NCBI GenBank assembly: GCA_019722365.1
Contig: JADFUC010000217.1
Location: 1 to 64,000 of the forward strand
Direction: 5' to 3'
DNA: 64,000 nucleotides
Source of the DNA: Lithospermum erythrorhizon
Lineage: Eukaryota > Streptophyta > Magnoliopsida > Boraginales > Boraginaceae
The notes under the pieces were generated by a model that was given only the letters and a program-made list of their open reading frames with translations, had not been told where the DNA came from and did not search any database. This document shows positions 13,326 through 24,714 of the stretch, piece after piece. Numbering within the stretch: the first letter of the stretch is position 1; each line of letters starts with the position of its first letter. A program made the translations under genes and the position numbers.

Positions 13326-14249
13326 GTTAATACTCGCCATCACCAAAAAGTTGTCGTTTAGCTTTGGGGTGTTTAAAAGCGGTTTAAAAGCATGCAATAT
13401 CTACAGTATCTGTGAAAATTATAAAAAAATTGATATTTGAAATATATATTGAAGCGAATCTAACAAGATTACATTACTATATTATTCTTGTCGGTAATAG
13501 AGATTCGTGGTCAAATTTTATAATTGATGAATTGAGTTGATTTGAAATTGGCTTGACAATTAAAGGTGATTGGAGAATATTAAATTATCAGCCGTAGAGA
13601 TTATATATTTAAAAGTAGCGAATTGAGTATTATGAGCTACTATCAATTGAACAAAGTACTTTTGTTCTCTTTCTTACCAAAAACTCATTTGTATTCCAAT
13701 TCATATCACTTTGCCATTTTCCTAAGCACCCCTTTAATGAAATTTCCAAGACGGACCTCAAACCATCTTATTAACCAAACTTAATAAGTACTACCTTGAA
13801 TATCGCAATTAAAAAATTATTTATTGTTACTGTACTAATAAATTATTCCATCAACTAATTTCCAATTGAAACTAATTCTTCATTTACCAAATTTCCACAC
13901 TTAATTTATTTTTGTAACTTTTCCTTTTCCAAACCCTAATCCACCAACCCAATTTTTTTGTTTTTCACACCAAAGCAAAATAATTTTCCAAAACTATGCT
14001 TTATAACTTCATAATGTTTAGTTACCAGAATTTAGCTGCATAGCTTATATTCTGACATGATACTTGAATATTCAAAGCTGTTTCTTGTACTTGATTGTTA
14101 GAACTGCAAAAGCTTTTTTAGTAAGACAGATTTAGTTTGTCTTTTTCTGTAAGAAATGTTTTAGACATAGGTTTGATCTTTTTAAGGTAAGGGTTTAACG
14201 TTTTATAGGGGTTTAGTTTTTAATATTTGTTGTTTCTTAATTCACCAAA
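13326..14249. other. AHL upstream region, no gene
   Basis: AT-rich DNA with no gene of its own. It must hold the AHL promoter, but no TATA box stands out clearly enough to call. Pyrimidine-rich runs at about 13,910-13,990 are compatible with promoter or leader DNA. Confidence 0.5.
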
Positions 14250-14360
14250 AAAAAAAGCCTTGTTTGTTTAGGTGTGCAATAATTCTCAACTTATTCCATG
14301 ATTCGAACCTTGAACTCAATGATTTAGGCCTACCTCAACTGCTAGACTATTCTATTATCT
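14250..14360 (-). mobile_element. tRNA-derived SINE relic
   Basis: On the minus strand an A-box-like TAGCAGTTGAGG (14,344-14,333) is followed by a near-consensus B box, GGTTCGAATC (14,309-14,300), at normal polymerase III promoter spacing. A T-run (complement of the A-run at about 14,248-14,257) lies beyond, as in plant SINEs that end in T. It lies just upstream of the AHL start codon. The flanks do not fold as a tRNA that I can see, so I call a SINE remnant rather than a tRNA gene. Confidence 0.4.
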
Positions 14361-14437
14361 CGCGATTGGCTCATTTAAGGTGAAATAGTTTTGAATAGTT
14401 TTTCAAGAAAAGAAGTAGCAAGTGATTCTTGGTTTAT

Positions 14438-14467
14438 ATGAATGGAGGAAAGAGAATTGATGAATAA
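14438..14467 (+). promoter_or_regulatory. Overlapping upstream ORF at the AHL start
   Basis: An ATG lies 4 bases before the AHL ATG, in another frame (ATGAATGG). It opens a nine-codon ORF ending in TAA at 14,465-14,467. Neither ATG has a purine at -3; the AHL ATG has G at +4. If the leader is transcribed from upstream, ribosomes meet this ATG first, so it could lower translation. The effect is inference. Confidence 0.4.
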
Positions 14468-17400
14468 TGTTGGACTTATAGGACAAGTTGGTGAAGCTGT
14501 AGAGAGTTATAGAGTTGAGCCTAGGAATGAAACACATAACCAAACAAGTGGATCAGAACAGGGTGCTCTGCCTCCGGTTTTGACCGAATCGGTTATGCCA
14601 GCAACTCCAATTAGTGTAGCTGGGGTAGGTTCAGAAGTAAAGAAGAAAAGGGGGAGACCGAAGAAGTATGCATTATACGGTCTAAACGCGGGAACTTTGT
14701 CACCTACACCGATATCAGCTTCAATCCCACTTTCAGGAGATTATTCGGGTTTTCAGCATAACACAACCCTGCCAATGGAGCCTCCTAAGAAGAAGAAAAA
14801 ATTAGAATATGAAAATCCTGGTAAATATTATGGTATTTCTGCTTTTTTGATTATTAAAGATTTAAATGTAATTGCTTGTTATTTCAAATAATAGTATCTA
14901 GATCACTTACAATTTGTATTTTGAGCAGTATATTGTGTTAGTTGATTTTAATTGTCTGAATAGGATAGGATCTGATCTACTTGCCTGGTTTTTTTGTTTA
15001 TGCTATCTTATCCTACACTGCTTTTTTAAGTGGTCAACCTTAAATTAGTAACCTGGGACCCTTTTATATCTTGATTTTCAGTCTCTATGATTAGGAAGAG
15101 GTGTCAATGTCCCAGTGATATTCTGCTGCTAAAGTTCAAAGAATCTCTTTTGTGTTTTGAGGTTCTAACAACTGGCTAGCTAGTTATGTTAACTTTAGAA
15201 CTAGATCCATACGAGTACAAAAACGACCTATATTTTTTTAGTACATAAACGATCTATAATTTTTTGAGGTCAGATTAGTCTACTATACACTTTTACATGT
15301 TAATGCCTATTTCAGAAGGAAAAAAAAAACAGTAATTGAATTTAGTTAAAAATGATGGGGAATATTCGATTCTATGTATGAAACATTCTCCAATCTTGAG
15401 CACAATGATCATCGGGTAAAAAAATCTTATGTTAGAGATTCTTAATATGGGCATGCCCATTTCAGGAAATAATGGTCATTTCTTTTGTAGGTCTGATTAG
15501 TCTTTCGGTGGTTGTAACTTGATTTGAGTGTACACCAACAGATTGTTACTGGCCTTTCTCTGATAATATAAGGTTAAATATTATCAATTAGTTGAGTAAA
15601 TAATGATTGGTGTATATTCCCTCCATTTCAAAATAGATGATTGTTTAGATGAAATATGTTTTATTAAGAGATAGTGAAAAACTATATTGGTATTGTAAAA
15701 AGCTACATTGGAATTGTAAAAAGGTATATTAAAAATGCAAACAATCAACTATTGTGAAAAAGTAAATTTTTTCTAGATGATGATGTATTTTGAGACGGAG
15801 GGAGTATAATGTAAACACTAGAACCATTTCCAAGCTATAAGGATTGTACGGGCATAGTTTTGAGAAACACTGATTGTTGAGTGTAGATTTTAGATACAAA
15901 TTTATGAATATGGCTAGTTCTCTACTTATATTTATGGACTTCTTGTGATATTGTTAAGGTTCTTTTCCTTATCTTATCTTAAAATTGTGTGTACTTCTTC
16001 AGTTAATTTAATGATCTCTTTGACTACAGGGGATCAATTGGAATATTCTGTTGGTGGGAATTTTACACCCCATCTAATCAATGTTAACACCGGTGAGGTA
16101 TTTTTCTCTGCTACTCATCTTCAAAATTTTCATGTTGTAATTCTTTTACAAAGATCTCTAATGTGTCGATTGGTGTTATTTCTGTAACCACAAAAGGCGG
16201 AAACTGAATAAAATTTACTCATTTTGTTATTTTCTGTGGAGACTGGAGAGTATGATAGAAGGGACAACTTCAAAGAGTCATGACATAGATTTCTAAAGAA
16301 AGTGCTAGATGCATAATACAGGACAAATACATCTCTTATATAAGGAATACAAAAACTATGAAAATGTACTCTTTGTTTACTATTGCACGAGTCCTTTTGC
16401 TTTTTAATTACTCACATAATGAGCTAACTCCTTTTTTCGGTAAATGAGCCAACTTCTTATTTGTACATGTGAGTTTCCTTTTCTCGCCATTACAATTTCC
16501 TTATGGTTAAAAACAAATTTAAACACATATGTGATATGTCGATGCATCCAAATTGTAATGACTAATGTTGATCCTACTCTGCTTTAATTAATCTGACTAC
16601 CATATGAGGTATAATAGTAAATTCAGCTAGGCCAACCTTTCACACTAATAGGCATGCAGAAAACAAGAGCATCAGCCTCAAGTAACTCTCAGCGTTGAAA
16701 AAACTAAATCGTCTAATCATGTCATTCTTATTGTTTGAAAATCCTTCTAGTGTTCAATAACAATTCCTTCTGCAATCAAAATTCTATAAGCCTATAACCT
16801 TCATAGCATGCAAATGTCAGCTAGTACACGTTAATGTTCATATTTGGTATCTCCTGAGACTGTATGGAATAGTTCTACACTTCTATTACTGTAAACAGAT
16901 TACCATGGAATCATACTAGTAGGTGAACCTTTTTTGGGAATAAAGGATTAGGAATTCGAAACATTTAAAGTACTGCATATATCTCTTTGAGCATCCTCGA
17001 TTTTTTTAATACTTCTCTCCTGTTTGTTTCCAGGACGTGGCAATGAAAATTCTATCATTTGCACAACAGGGGAATAGAGCTATCTGTATTTTGGCTTCAA
17101 ATGGACCAATTTCAAATGTCACACTCCGCCAGCCTAACTCTTCTGGTGGCACTTTGACCTATGAGGTAAATCTTTTTTTTCTTCTGCTTTTCCAATTTCT
17201 TGTAGGAAGTAGACTGAAGTTTTATACTGTTTGTTAAAGCTTCAAGAAATGTAACCACGTGATTGCATAATTTTGTCACATATAGTCATCTCATAGTACT
17301 TCTCGTTTGGATAAAAACACATGAACCCCCTAGTATTTCCCTGCAGTTTGCATGAGTACCTTATTTGTTTCCATGTTGTATGAAGTTAAAAGATTTTATG

Positions 17401-18535
17401 TTCTTTGACTCTTGGATATAATGGAATGGCAAATATCTCGTTACTCTATCTATACTTCTTGGCCCCATAGTGAAGTCTTTGATAGTGTTTATGGCTTTCT
17501 TCTTGGGCCAAGTCGGAAGCTTGGCCTCCTTGTTATCATGAGGGGTGAGGCATCTTATTTTCCTTTCTGCTCGACTTGGGTGGGAGGCGCCAACTTTGGA
17601 AGAAGCTGTTAGAGCGTGTTGATGTTGTAGGTACCTAACTAAGAAGCAATTGGCTGTTGAATTGTGTTTCAATGCTTCAGAGAAGTGACTACATAATTTT
17701 GTCATAGATTATAATATAATAATACTTCTCGTTTGGATGAGTACTTCTGAAAAATATATATTTTCATTTAGAGCAAGTCTATCTTTTGCACATTTTAATA
17801 TAGTTCACGAATGGCATATCTGAGCCAGTGATACATCTATCTTAAAGAATCAGTTAAAAGCAGAGCCAATCTTTAAAGTTTGTAGCATTCAATTATTTTA
17901 TATTGTGCAGGGACTTTTTGAGATACTTTCATTGACAGGATCATTCATTCCCAGTGACAATGGAGTGTCAAAAAGCAGATCGGGAGGAATGAGTGTCTCT
18001 CTTGTAGGACCTGATGGTCGAGTTCTTGGAGGAGGACTTGCTGGCATGTTAGTAGCAGCTGGACCAATCCAGGTTGGCATATAACTCTCTGAAGTAACTT
18101 CGCTTTTTAAACTAAATGAAATCTCAAAGATCATCCATGCCTCAATCCAACCTTTTGTTATATTATTGTGCCATAAAGAAGCAGATCAGATACAGCTATT
18201 GCTTCCTCCTGTCTATTTAAATCATTTCCACGTGTATACTTAGATTTTGTTTCTTTGTTCTGTCTCAGGTTATCATTGGTAGCTTCATTCCTGGTCAAGA
18301 GCAGCAACAGAAACCAAAGAAACAGAAATATGAGCTCAAGGCTGGCTACACTCCTGTTCTTACTAAAACCGAGTCTGTAGAAAGAAACAAGGGAATGTTT
18401 GGTGGATCTATGCAAAATATGAGCTCTTCTGCTTCCTTTCATGGAGACAACATGACTACTATAAATTTTGGTGACGGTGCCAAGATCTCAGCTCCTGGAA
18501 ATATTAGTTTTGCTGGCTCAGATTCTACAGAATAG
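14442..18535 (+). CDS. AHL: AT-hook motif nuclear-localized (AHL) DNA-binding protein, five exons
   Basis: Exons: 14,442-14,820; 16,030-16,097; 17,034-17,165; 17,911-18,072; 18,269-18,535. All introns are GT-AG and the joined frame is open (335 residues). An AT-hook KKKRGRPKKY lies at residues 67-76. A lysine-rich PPKKKKK (114-120) stands where a second AT-hook occurs in two-hook relatives. The PPC (DUF296) domain runs from about 133 to 255: FTPH, the NTGE-DVAMKI junction, RAICILASNG, VTLRQPNSSGGTLTYE, the GxFEIL core (194-199) and GGGLAGMLVAAGPIQ. AHL proteins bind AT-rich DNA in the nucleus and oligomerise through PPC to repress or tune growth and defence genes. One hook plus introns fits the single-hook intron-containing (type III) group. 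Oddity: the core reads GLFEIL, with Leu where most family members known to me have Arg. The C-terminal tail is Gln/Lys/Ser-rich and variable in the family. Intron 1 holds a MITE. Confidence 0.93.
15615..15808. mobile_element. Stowaway-type MITE in AHL intron 1
   Basis: About 194 bp. The left end TTCCCTCCATTTCAAAATAGA and the right end TATTTTGAGACGGAGGGAG are inverted repeats of about 20 bp. They lie next to TA dinucleotides, the target site of Stowaway (Tc1/mariner-like) MITEs. The inside is AT-rich, with a short repeated AA(A/C)TATATTGG/AGCTACATTGG motif, and has no ORF. Confidence 0.85.
17263..17740. repeat. Imperfect direct repeat in AHL intron 3
   Basis: A block with CATAATTTTGTCA...ATAGTACTTCTCGTTTGGAT (about 17,266-17,313) recurs at about 17,691-17,740. 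About 380 bp of denser, GC-richer sequence lies between them. This fits either an old insertion with a duplicated flank or a tandem segmental duplication followed by divergence. It does not affect splice sites. Confidence 0.6.
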
Positions 18536-19720
18536 AGCCTTCCAAGATCCGAGGTTTCTTGCTGACTATTAGATGTTGCATGTTTTCACTGTATCTTACA
18601 GGCTTTCTGGGAATCACTTGAACGCCATCTAGCGATTTTGAAGTCATTGACCACTTATTGTTGGTGAATGTAGGCATAATTGGCCAAATTAATACGAAAT
18701 TTGATAATTACCTGGAGTCTATTTTAGGACTTTGTTTAGAGAATAGATGTGTTGATGTTCTGTGATAGTATTTTCCTGTTTTTCCATGAAGACTTGAGTT
18801 TTTACTGCTTTGAACTACACGAGGATTAACTATTTTTCATTTTTTAAATTGTAACTGTAACTTTTTAACCAAAGGACATGTAGCCTATATTTCCTTTCCA
18901 TCTGAAACTTTGGTGCCGATTTAACTCTCCTAGAGATCTAATGACAAAAAAAAAAAATCTGATTTTTGTTTTTTGACAGTTGCTTTCGATAAGAGGTCTC
19001 GTGTGTGCCCACGTGGAAGAATAATACCACTTTGTAGGTTCTGGCTCCACTCATCACTTGTTTGATTTTTGTTAGTGATAGTTGCTTCTAAAATTAATTG
19101 TCGAAATGGTATCAGATAATGTATTAGTTGCGTTTTCATTCTTATAAATAAGATTTAGATAATATGAGTTTTTATAATGGTAAAAAAAGGTGTACTTAAA
19201 TTCATTTTTAGAGGGAGATGTTAATTTTTAATGGCAACACGCGAAGTGTTAAAACACATGTATTAAAATAGATGGTGGAAAATTAATATTAAATCAACTC
19301 GCCTAGAAACTTAATATTATTAGTAATTAAGAAACCCTAGACATAATAAACAAATAGAAAATACAAACAGCCCCATTTTATATTATATTGATAAATCTTA
19401 TAATTAAGTTCAAATCAATCAGCTGAAATTAAAGTAAGTAGTCGCGATCTTCTTTTCAACACCTACAAAATGTAAAATAAACATATTACACATTTTGAAT
19501 AAGAAACAAATTTAAGATTACTAAAAGATATTAAAATCTTCATTCAACAAACCACATGTCATTCTTTTGAAGGGACATAGAGGCCGAAATTAATATTCTA
19601 GAAAAATTGTCGATTTTTGATCTTTTGTTATATTTGTTGAAGTTTGACTATAAATATTTTTATTTGTATCGTATAATAATTGATGAAAGCAAAACATTAC
19701 TCCATTCAAACTTTGAAAAA
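18536..19720. other. AHL 3' region and intergenic DNA
   Basis: The start must hold the AHL 3' UTR. No gene or repeat partner was seen. The part after about 19,140 is AT-rich and leads into the CML pseudogene. Confidence 0.5.
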
Positions 19721-20035
19721 ATGGGAAGAGATCTAAGGTGGGAGCAAGTATCATCAATGAAAGAAGCGTTCACACTGTTCGACACAGACGGAGATGGGAA
19801 GATCTCAGCATCAGAATTGGGGATATTGATGCGGTCATTAGGTGGTAATCCAACACAAGCGCAACTGAAAGCCATAGTCTCGGATGAGAAGCTGAATGCC
19901 CCCTTGGATTTCAGCCTTCAAGGTGCTTGATAAGGATGGGACTGGGCTGGTTGTGGTTTCGGATCTCAGGCATATTTTGACCACCATTGGGGAGAAGCAA
20001 TGTCATTAAGGATAAGGATGGTGTCATACATTTTA
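19721..20035 (+). pseudogene. Calmodulin-like protein pseudogene (CML13/14 type)
   Basis: The ATG at 19,721 opens 69 codons that match the N-terminus of CML13/14, the small calcium-binding proteins that serve as myosin light chains. The match covers [18 protein letters not shown] and [18 protein letters not shown]-hand loop 1 (residues 21-32) keeps D21, D23, D25 and E32. After PLDF the frame shifts to SLQGA and stops at 19,928-19,930. The family's next coding block resumes in another frame at 19,914-20,006 ([11 protein letters not shown]...[13 protein letters not shown]), then stops at 20,007. About 22 codons between these blocks are missing. So is most of the C-terminal EF-hand; DKDGVIHF near 20,011-20,034 may be its remnant. 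The normal protein is about 148 residues, so this copy cannot make it. A short N-terminal EF-hand peptide is conceivable but unlikely. Confidence 0.82.
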
Positions 20036-20048
20036 CATCTAAAAATAT

Positions 20049-20290
20049 ACTCCAGCCATCCCATGATGATAATTCTGACCATTGAAAATCATACTAGACG
20101 ATCTTGTTGGGATGGAGGGAGTTAAAGTATGAGAAAATAGTAGGAATGAAGCAATGGATTGAGAATGTTCGTGTCAATTAAAGCTACAAAGTATGTTAAA
20201 TTGAAAAAATCAAACTAGACAATCTTGTTAGGAAGGAGGGAGTAAAAGATATAAGAAAATATTAAGAAAGAAGCAATGGATTGACAAATT
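20049..20290. mobile_element. Stowaway-type MITE with tandemly duplicated right arm
   Basis: The left end CTCCAGCCATCCCA (20,050-20,063) pairs with TGGGATGGAGGGAG (about 20,108-20,121), giving a very short element. The right arm plus its flank is then repeated with a period of about 121 bp: CTAGACGATCTTGTTGGGA (20,094) against CTAGACAATCTTGTTAGGA (20,215), and GCAATGGATT at 20,151 and 20,273. The array abuts the broken end of the CML pseudogene. Confidence 0.7.
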
Positions 20291-22259
20291 CATACTTACA
20301 TACCGCTCTTTCATCAGTAAGGTCATTATGACTGAACTATAAATGGAAGAGCAATATGAGACCTGTCTGACTATCTCAACATTCTTTTCATCATGTACCT
20401 TGATATTGATTGTATTACAATAGTGGGCTACAATATTTTGTGTAATTGATTCTTCACATATTTTGAATCTGAATACATTTTGTAGTTAGAAGGTAACCAT
20501 GCTATTCTATTCTTAAGATCTAACAACTGCATTATCTCTATGACATTATTAAGGATGCCCGACTACAGTTCTCCTTTGTACTTGTGCGACTGTTTAATTG
20601 CATTGAGTAGAATTACAGCTACTTTTCTTTGGGTTGTCTTTCCGTTTAATCTCCATTGTTTGTTTCTTCCAACTACAAGCGAGGAATTTGTTTTGCCTGC
20701 TATTAATGAAAATAGGTCAATTACATAATCCATTTCTGTTTAAAGACTGTAGACTAGCACGGTAAGAACGTAGAGGCAACAAGCTTAATTTGTACAAGAA
20801 TTGTAATATTTATTTCCAATAATGGAAGTGCGGCACTATAAGCAAATATAATAATAAAGTTAAAACATGGGATTGCGTTACTATGTTTATACTCTTCCAG
20901 ATGATTTATACTGGTCTGCATTTCTTCTTGTTCATAATTTTTCGATTGTGTTCCTTTGTGTTGGTCAAAAGTGACGGTGTTCCTCATTGGTGGTATACCA
21001 TGTGCAGGTAATTTGACAAGTGATGGCGTTGTAGTGTTCATTCCAAGAAGCATAACTTTTTCAGCTCTTCTAGTGTGTTTGTATTCTAACATTATATGCG
21101 TTCTCTATTTACATAAAATTAATTGTAACTTCTTAGTCATGATTTGTCATGCTTGAGTGAACTTTGTTATTTTGAGTTCTTTCTCCAGATCTTGTGTTCA
21201 TCTCTTAGCAATTTTTCCATATTTAGGTTTTCTTTTTCTGATTGTTTCATTTAGCGAGTGGAGAAGGGGAATTTTGAATGAGAGTTCGTTTGTGGGTGTG
21301 GAGCAAGATAATGTTCTGGGTTCCTCTTTTGTAAATTCCAATTAAAGCTGTAAATTAGGTGAAGAATTTCTGGCTTGGCTTGACCATTATGTGAGCCTTC
21401 GGCTTTGCTAGGCTTGGCAAGCTTTCATCGAGCCGAGCTCCCTTTCATGACAAACAATTACAATGTAAATTGTGGCAAAATGACAAACAACAAAATAGTC
21501 AAGATCACGAGTAAATAAAAATGGAAATAGCAAGGAAAAGAAATGGCTGGCGATTTTAACGAGAACCGGTTTAATAAGTGTTCGGCACCAGTCGAGATTT
21601 GATAACAATCACCCATTATGAATATGGAGAAAAACTACGAGTTAATTGCAACTCCTGAAATATGGTGAATCTCCTTATGATCTTATGCTTAGAAACAGCT
21701 ACCTTTTAAGATTTCGATCTCTTAATATCCCGATTAATAACCCAATCGCTACTAGGTTTCTTGACTAATATACTTGTAAATGAATGTGAACAAACAAGTT
21801 ATGAAATGTCTAAGCTATCAAGTTTTATGAGAGATTAAGAATGTCTTTTTGCTTTTTGAAAGAGTATGAAGTATAGCTTGAAATCGTGCAAGTTAGGTAA
21901 AAAGATGGCTATAGAGAGGCGGCTTTTATAGAGTTAACATTCAGGAAAACCACATGTTCTTGACTGGAGTCGGGAATCTGAGTCCAGAGCGTGTCGACCT
22001 GCATGCCAGAGAGTCGGTGGGACTTCGGGACAAGTTAGGGACTACCACTTGGTCAGGCTTAGTCCGACCACGAGCAACTTTCGTAGCAGCGAAAAAATGT
22101 GTTTTAAACCTAATTTTGACGCTAATTAAATTGTAAATTCAACCCGTTATACCCACGCGGTCATATTGGGTCTAATTCGAAACTTAATTACTTGATTCAA
22201 TACACATTGTTTTAAGCCGTTTAAATATTCAATTAAATATTAGCTGCATTCTTTGTCGC
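20291..22259. other. Intergenic DNA, no gene supported
   Basis: Frames are short. About 21,243-21,345 reads like a stray exon (EWRRGILNESSFVGVEQDN), but I recognise no family and no start, splice partner or upstream exons. About 21,370-21,445 has GGCTTGGC/GAGCC repeats. About 21,900-22,090 is GC-richer and looks like retroelement debris. Confidence 0.4.
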
Positions 22260-23240
22260 TAACATAAAGCTGTTGGAAATCAATGAGAATTGATTCCGTT
22301 TATTATCTTGGTTCGACAATTGTGTATCGATTCGTTTATAGTTGGGTTAAATGTGATTATGGAACTTAGTGTTCAACTTAGTAATTGTACTATTACTAGT
22401 GTGGGTTCTCATGATAATTGAAGGGGTTATGGCGATTAGTGCGTCTTCTTCCGTGTCGTTATAATAATAGTAATTGGTCGGTGTGTGTGCTCTGACTCTG
22501 TCTCACGAGCACAGAGTCCATGATGACGTTGAGTTATATTTCATATATGAAATTAAAGAGAAGCTTGTATAATTGAAATGTATTTCTCGATTACAAAGGA
22601 GTTCCCCATTTTTATGTAGAATATCGGTTGAACAAATAGAAGAATCGATTAAATAGTTATTTAATTGGTTGAGAATATTCTAGTATTTATCAATAACTTA
22701 AAAATTGAATTGACTCGTTACTATTTAATTAAGCTAATTAAATAGTTCAACAAATGCTTGACTTCATTAGTGTCTTAACGAACTAATAGAGTTAACGAGT
22801 CGAAACATCTTGCTTGGGGTTCTTTATCGAGCTTTGTTTAGAACTAGCCACATATAAATGAGCTTTAGGGTTTTCATGACATAACATTAGAAATAATTTC
22901 ATCAAAAACCTAAAGTAGCCGCCACTTGGCGAAATTCTCCAAGAATTTTCTTGGGTTTTGGTTTTTGTTACGCTTGTTTCTTAGCATCGGTTCTTGATTG
23001 ACCTCTCTGGTGTGGACAGTGAGATATCATACGATTGATATTACAATGAAGGTAGAAGGAAGTCAAATTCCTGACGTAATTTGACGTGTGGATTTTTAGT
23101 GGAATTTACTCCAGAAGCGCACCTTTGTAAGTCTTTATTCATTACATTCTAATTATATGTATTTGTTGAATAATGTATTAAGCACTTTAAGATCCACGGA
23201 ATTATGAATTTGTATTTATACTCATATATCCATAGGTTTT
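22260..23240 (+). repeat. Dispersed repeat family B, copy 2
   Basis: This is the diverged copy of 10,765-11,935. Shared elements in order: AAGTGTTCAA-like and GTAATTG blocks, GACGTTGAGTTATATTTCATATATGAAATTAAA-type DNA (about 22,524), a GTTAACGAGTCGA block (22,793), a TATA-like box at 22,853, a leader with TTTAGGGTTTTCAT, and GTAAGT at 23,127-23,132. There is no ORF. It is the most diverged of the three copies. Confidence 0.6.
22852..22859 (+). promoter_or_regulatory. TATA-like box of family B copy 2
   Basis: ATATAAAT, placed 274 bp before the GTAAGT at 23,127. This equals the arrangement in the other two copies. Function is inferred. Confidence 0.4.
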
Positions 23241-24714
23241 CCATCGATTAGTAAACCAAATTAAGTTTTACATTATTTGTTTTATGCTTGTTTTGTTTTA
23301 TCGATTTTTATTTGATTAATTCTTGTTCATATATTTAATTGATAAATATATGATGAGAATAAATCAATATGTTCTTGATTATTTATTTACGCATAATGTT
23401 CTGAGTTTATGATGATGTATTATCATATTTTGTTAATTTTGTTTAAATAAATTAAAGTACGATTTAATTGGTTTGTTTCAAAACGGTTTTTGTAAAACAT
23501 TTTGTAAAATTACAAACTAATTTTTCTGGAACCCATAGCACGTAGAAGGTCTCCATTAAATTTAATATTTTTGGATTTTCTAGTGCCTCAAAAACAATTT
23601 TGAAATTTATGAATTTGTTTAATTAATAATTAAATATGAAACATTTATTTTATGAACGAGCAGGTGGGATTTGTTCAAAGAAAATTATGAATTTTTAATG
23701 TGTTAATTTCATAAATTTTGAAAAATTTTAAAGCCTCCAAAACGATTTTACAAGCAGTTAAAATTAAATCGAAAGGCAAGTTAAATATGGAAATATTACC
23801 GCCAAATGACGACGACTTCGGCGACCCTACGGTAGCGTGTGGAAGCCTACAGCGTGAGACGCGTGTCGGCGACTGCTTTGTGGGGCGGCGGCGTGTCGGC
23901 GGTCGGCGTTAAAATGGAGTCGATTAAGTCAGGGCCGTTATGGCGTGTGCCAATTTTTGAAAATACTGATGCAGCGATTTATTCGCTATTTTTGGTTTCT
24001 AAATTATGGGATAGTTATATTTTCTGTTTTTTTATTGATTATTTGTCATTTTAATCACTGAGTAATTGTAATTAATTAATAATAGGTGATGATAATTAAT
24101 TGTAATTAATTGTGTGATGATAATTAATTAATTTCATATTATAACTTTTAAATTAATTTAAAAGTGATATAACGATTATAGTAGCAATTTCGCTACTTAA
24201 TGTAGAATATATTTAGCGATAAATATTTTCTATAATATGTATATAGTTAATAATTATTGTAATTATTAATTGACATATGTATGATAATTGAGTTTATATT
24301 AATTAATTTTAATATGTGTAATTACATGGATTAATTAATTTGATAATTACAAACATGCATTTTTCAATGCCATTTAAAATATTTATTAAGTTCATTTATA
24401 TGATTTAATAAAGTGCTGTATTTTTAATTGGAATGGAGTATATAGATATGGCCCGTTAGATTTATTTTTTCGGTGCGAACGTAATGTTGTAAATGTTATA
24501 CGAGTCATATTTTCTTGTATTTATTTATTTATTGTTTACCATAAGCTTCTGAAACGTCTAAGATGGGTTAGTATATAAATGAAAGCCCAGCAACAAGTGA
24601 ATATTGGTCATTTCACGGTGGTGGTACTTAAGTGGACCGGTTGGATCGGAAGTCTGAAGATACAAGAATTTAGAACATGTTAGTATTTGATAAATACTTG
24701 TAATGAGTTCTAGG
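23241..24714. other. AT-rich non-coding DNA with a small GC island
   Basis: Mostly TAATTAATT-type sequence without genes. A GC-rich island at about 23,801-23,910 holds CGACGACTTCGGCGACC and two GCGTGTCGGCG copies 30 bp apart (23,861 and 23,891). It stands out sharply from DNA with very low GC on both sides. No reading frame there is recognisable. Confidence 0.5.

Noticed and set aside
13194..13397. Isoleucine/threonine-rich minus-strand frame
   Set aside because: It is the translation of the (AAT/AGT)n microsatellite.
14296..14360. A functional tRNA gene on the minus strand
   Set aside because: A and B box-like elements are present, but the acceptor and anticodon stems do not pair, so it is listed as a SINE relic.
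17361..17705. 114-codon minus-strand frame inside AHL intron 3
   Set aside because: It lies wholly in an intron between the direct repeats, with no start context or family motif that I can support.
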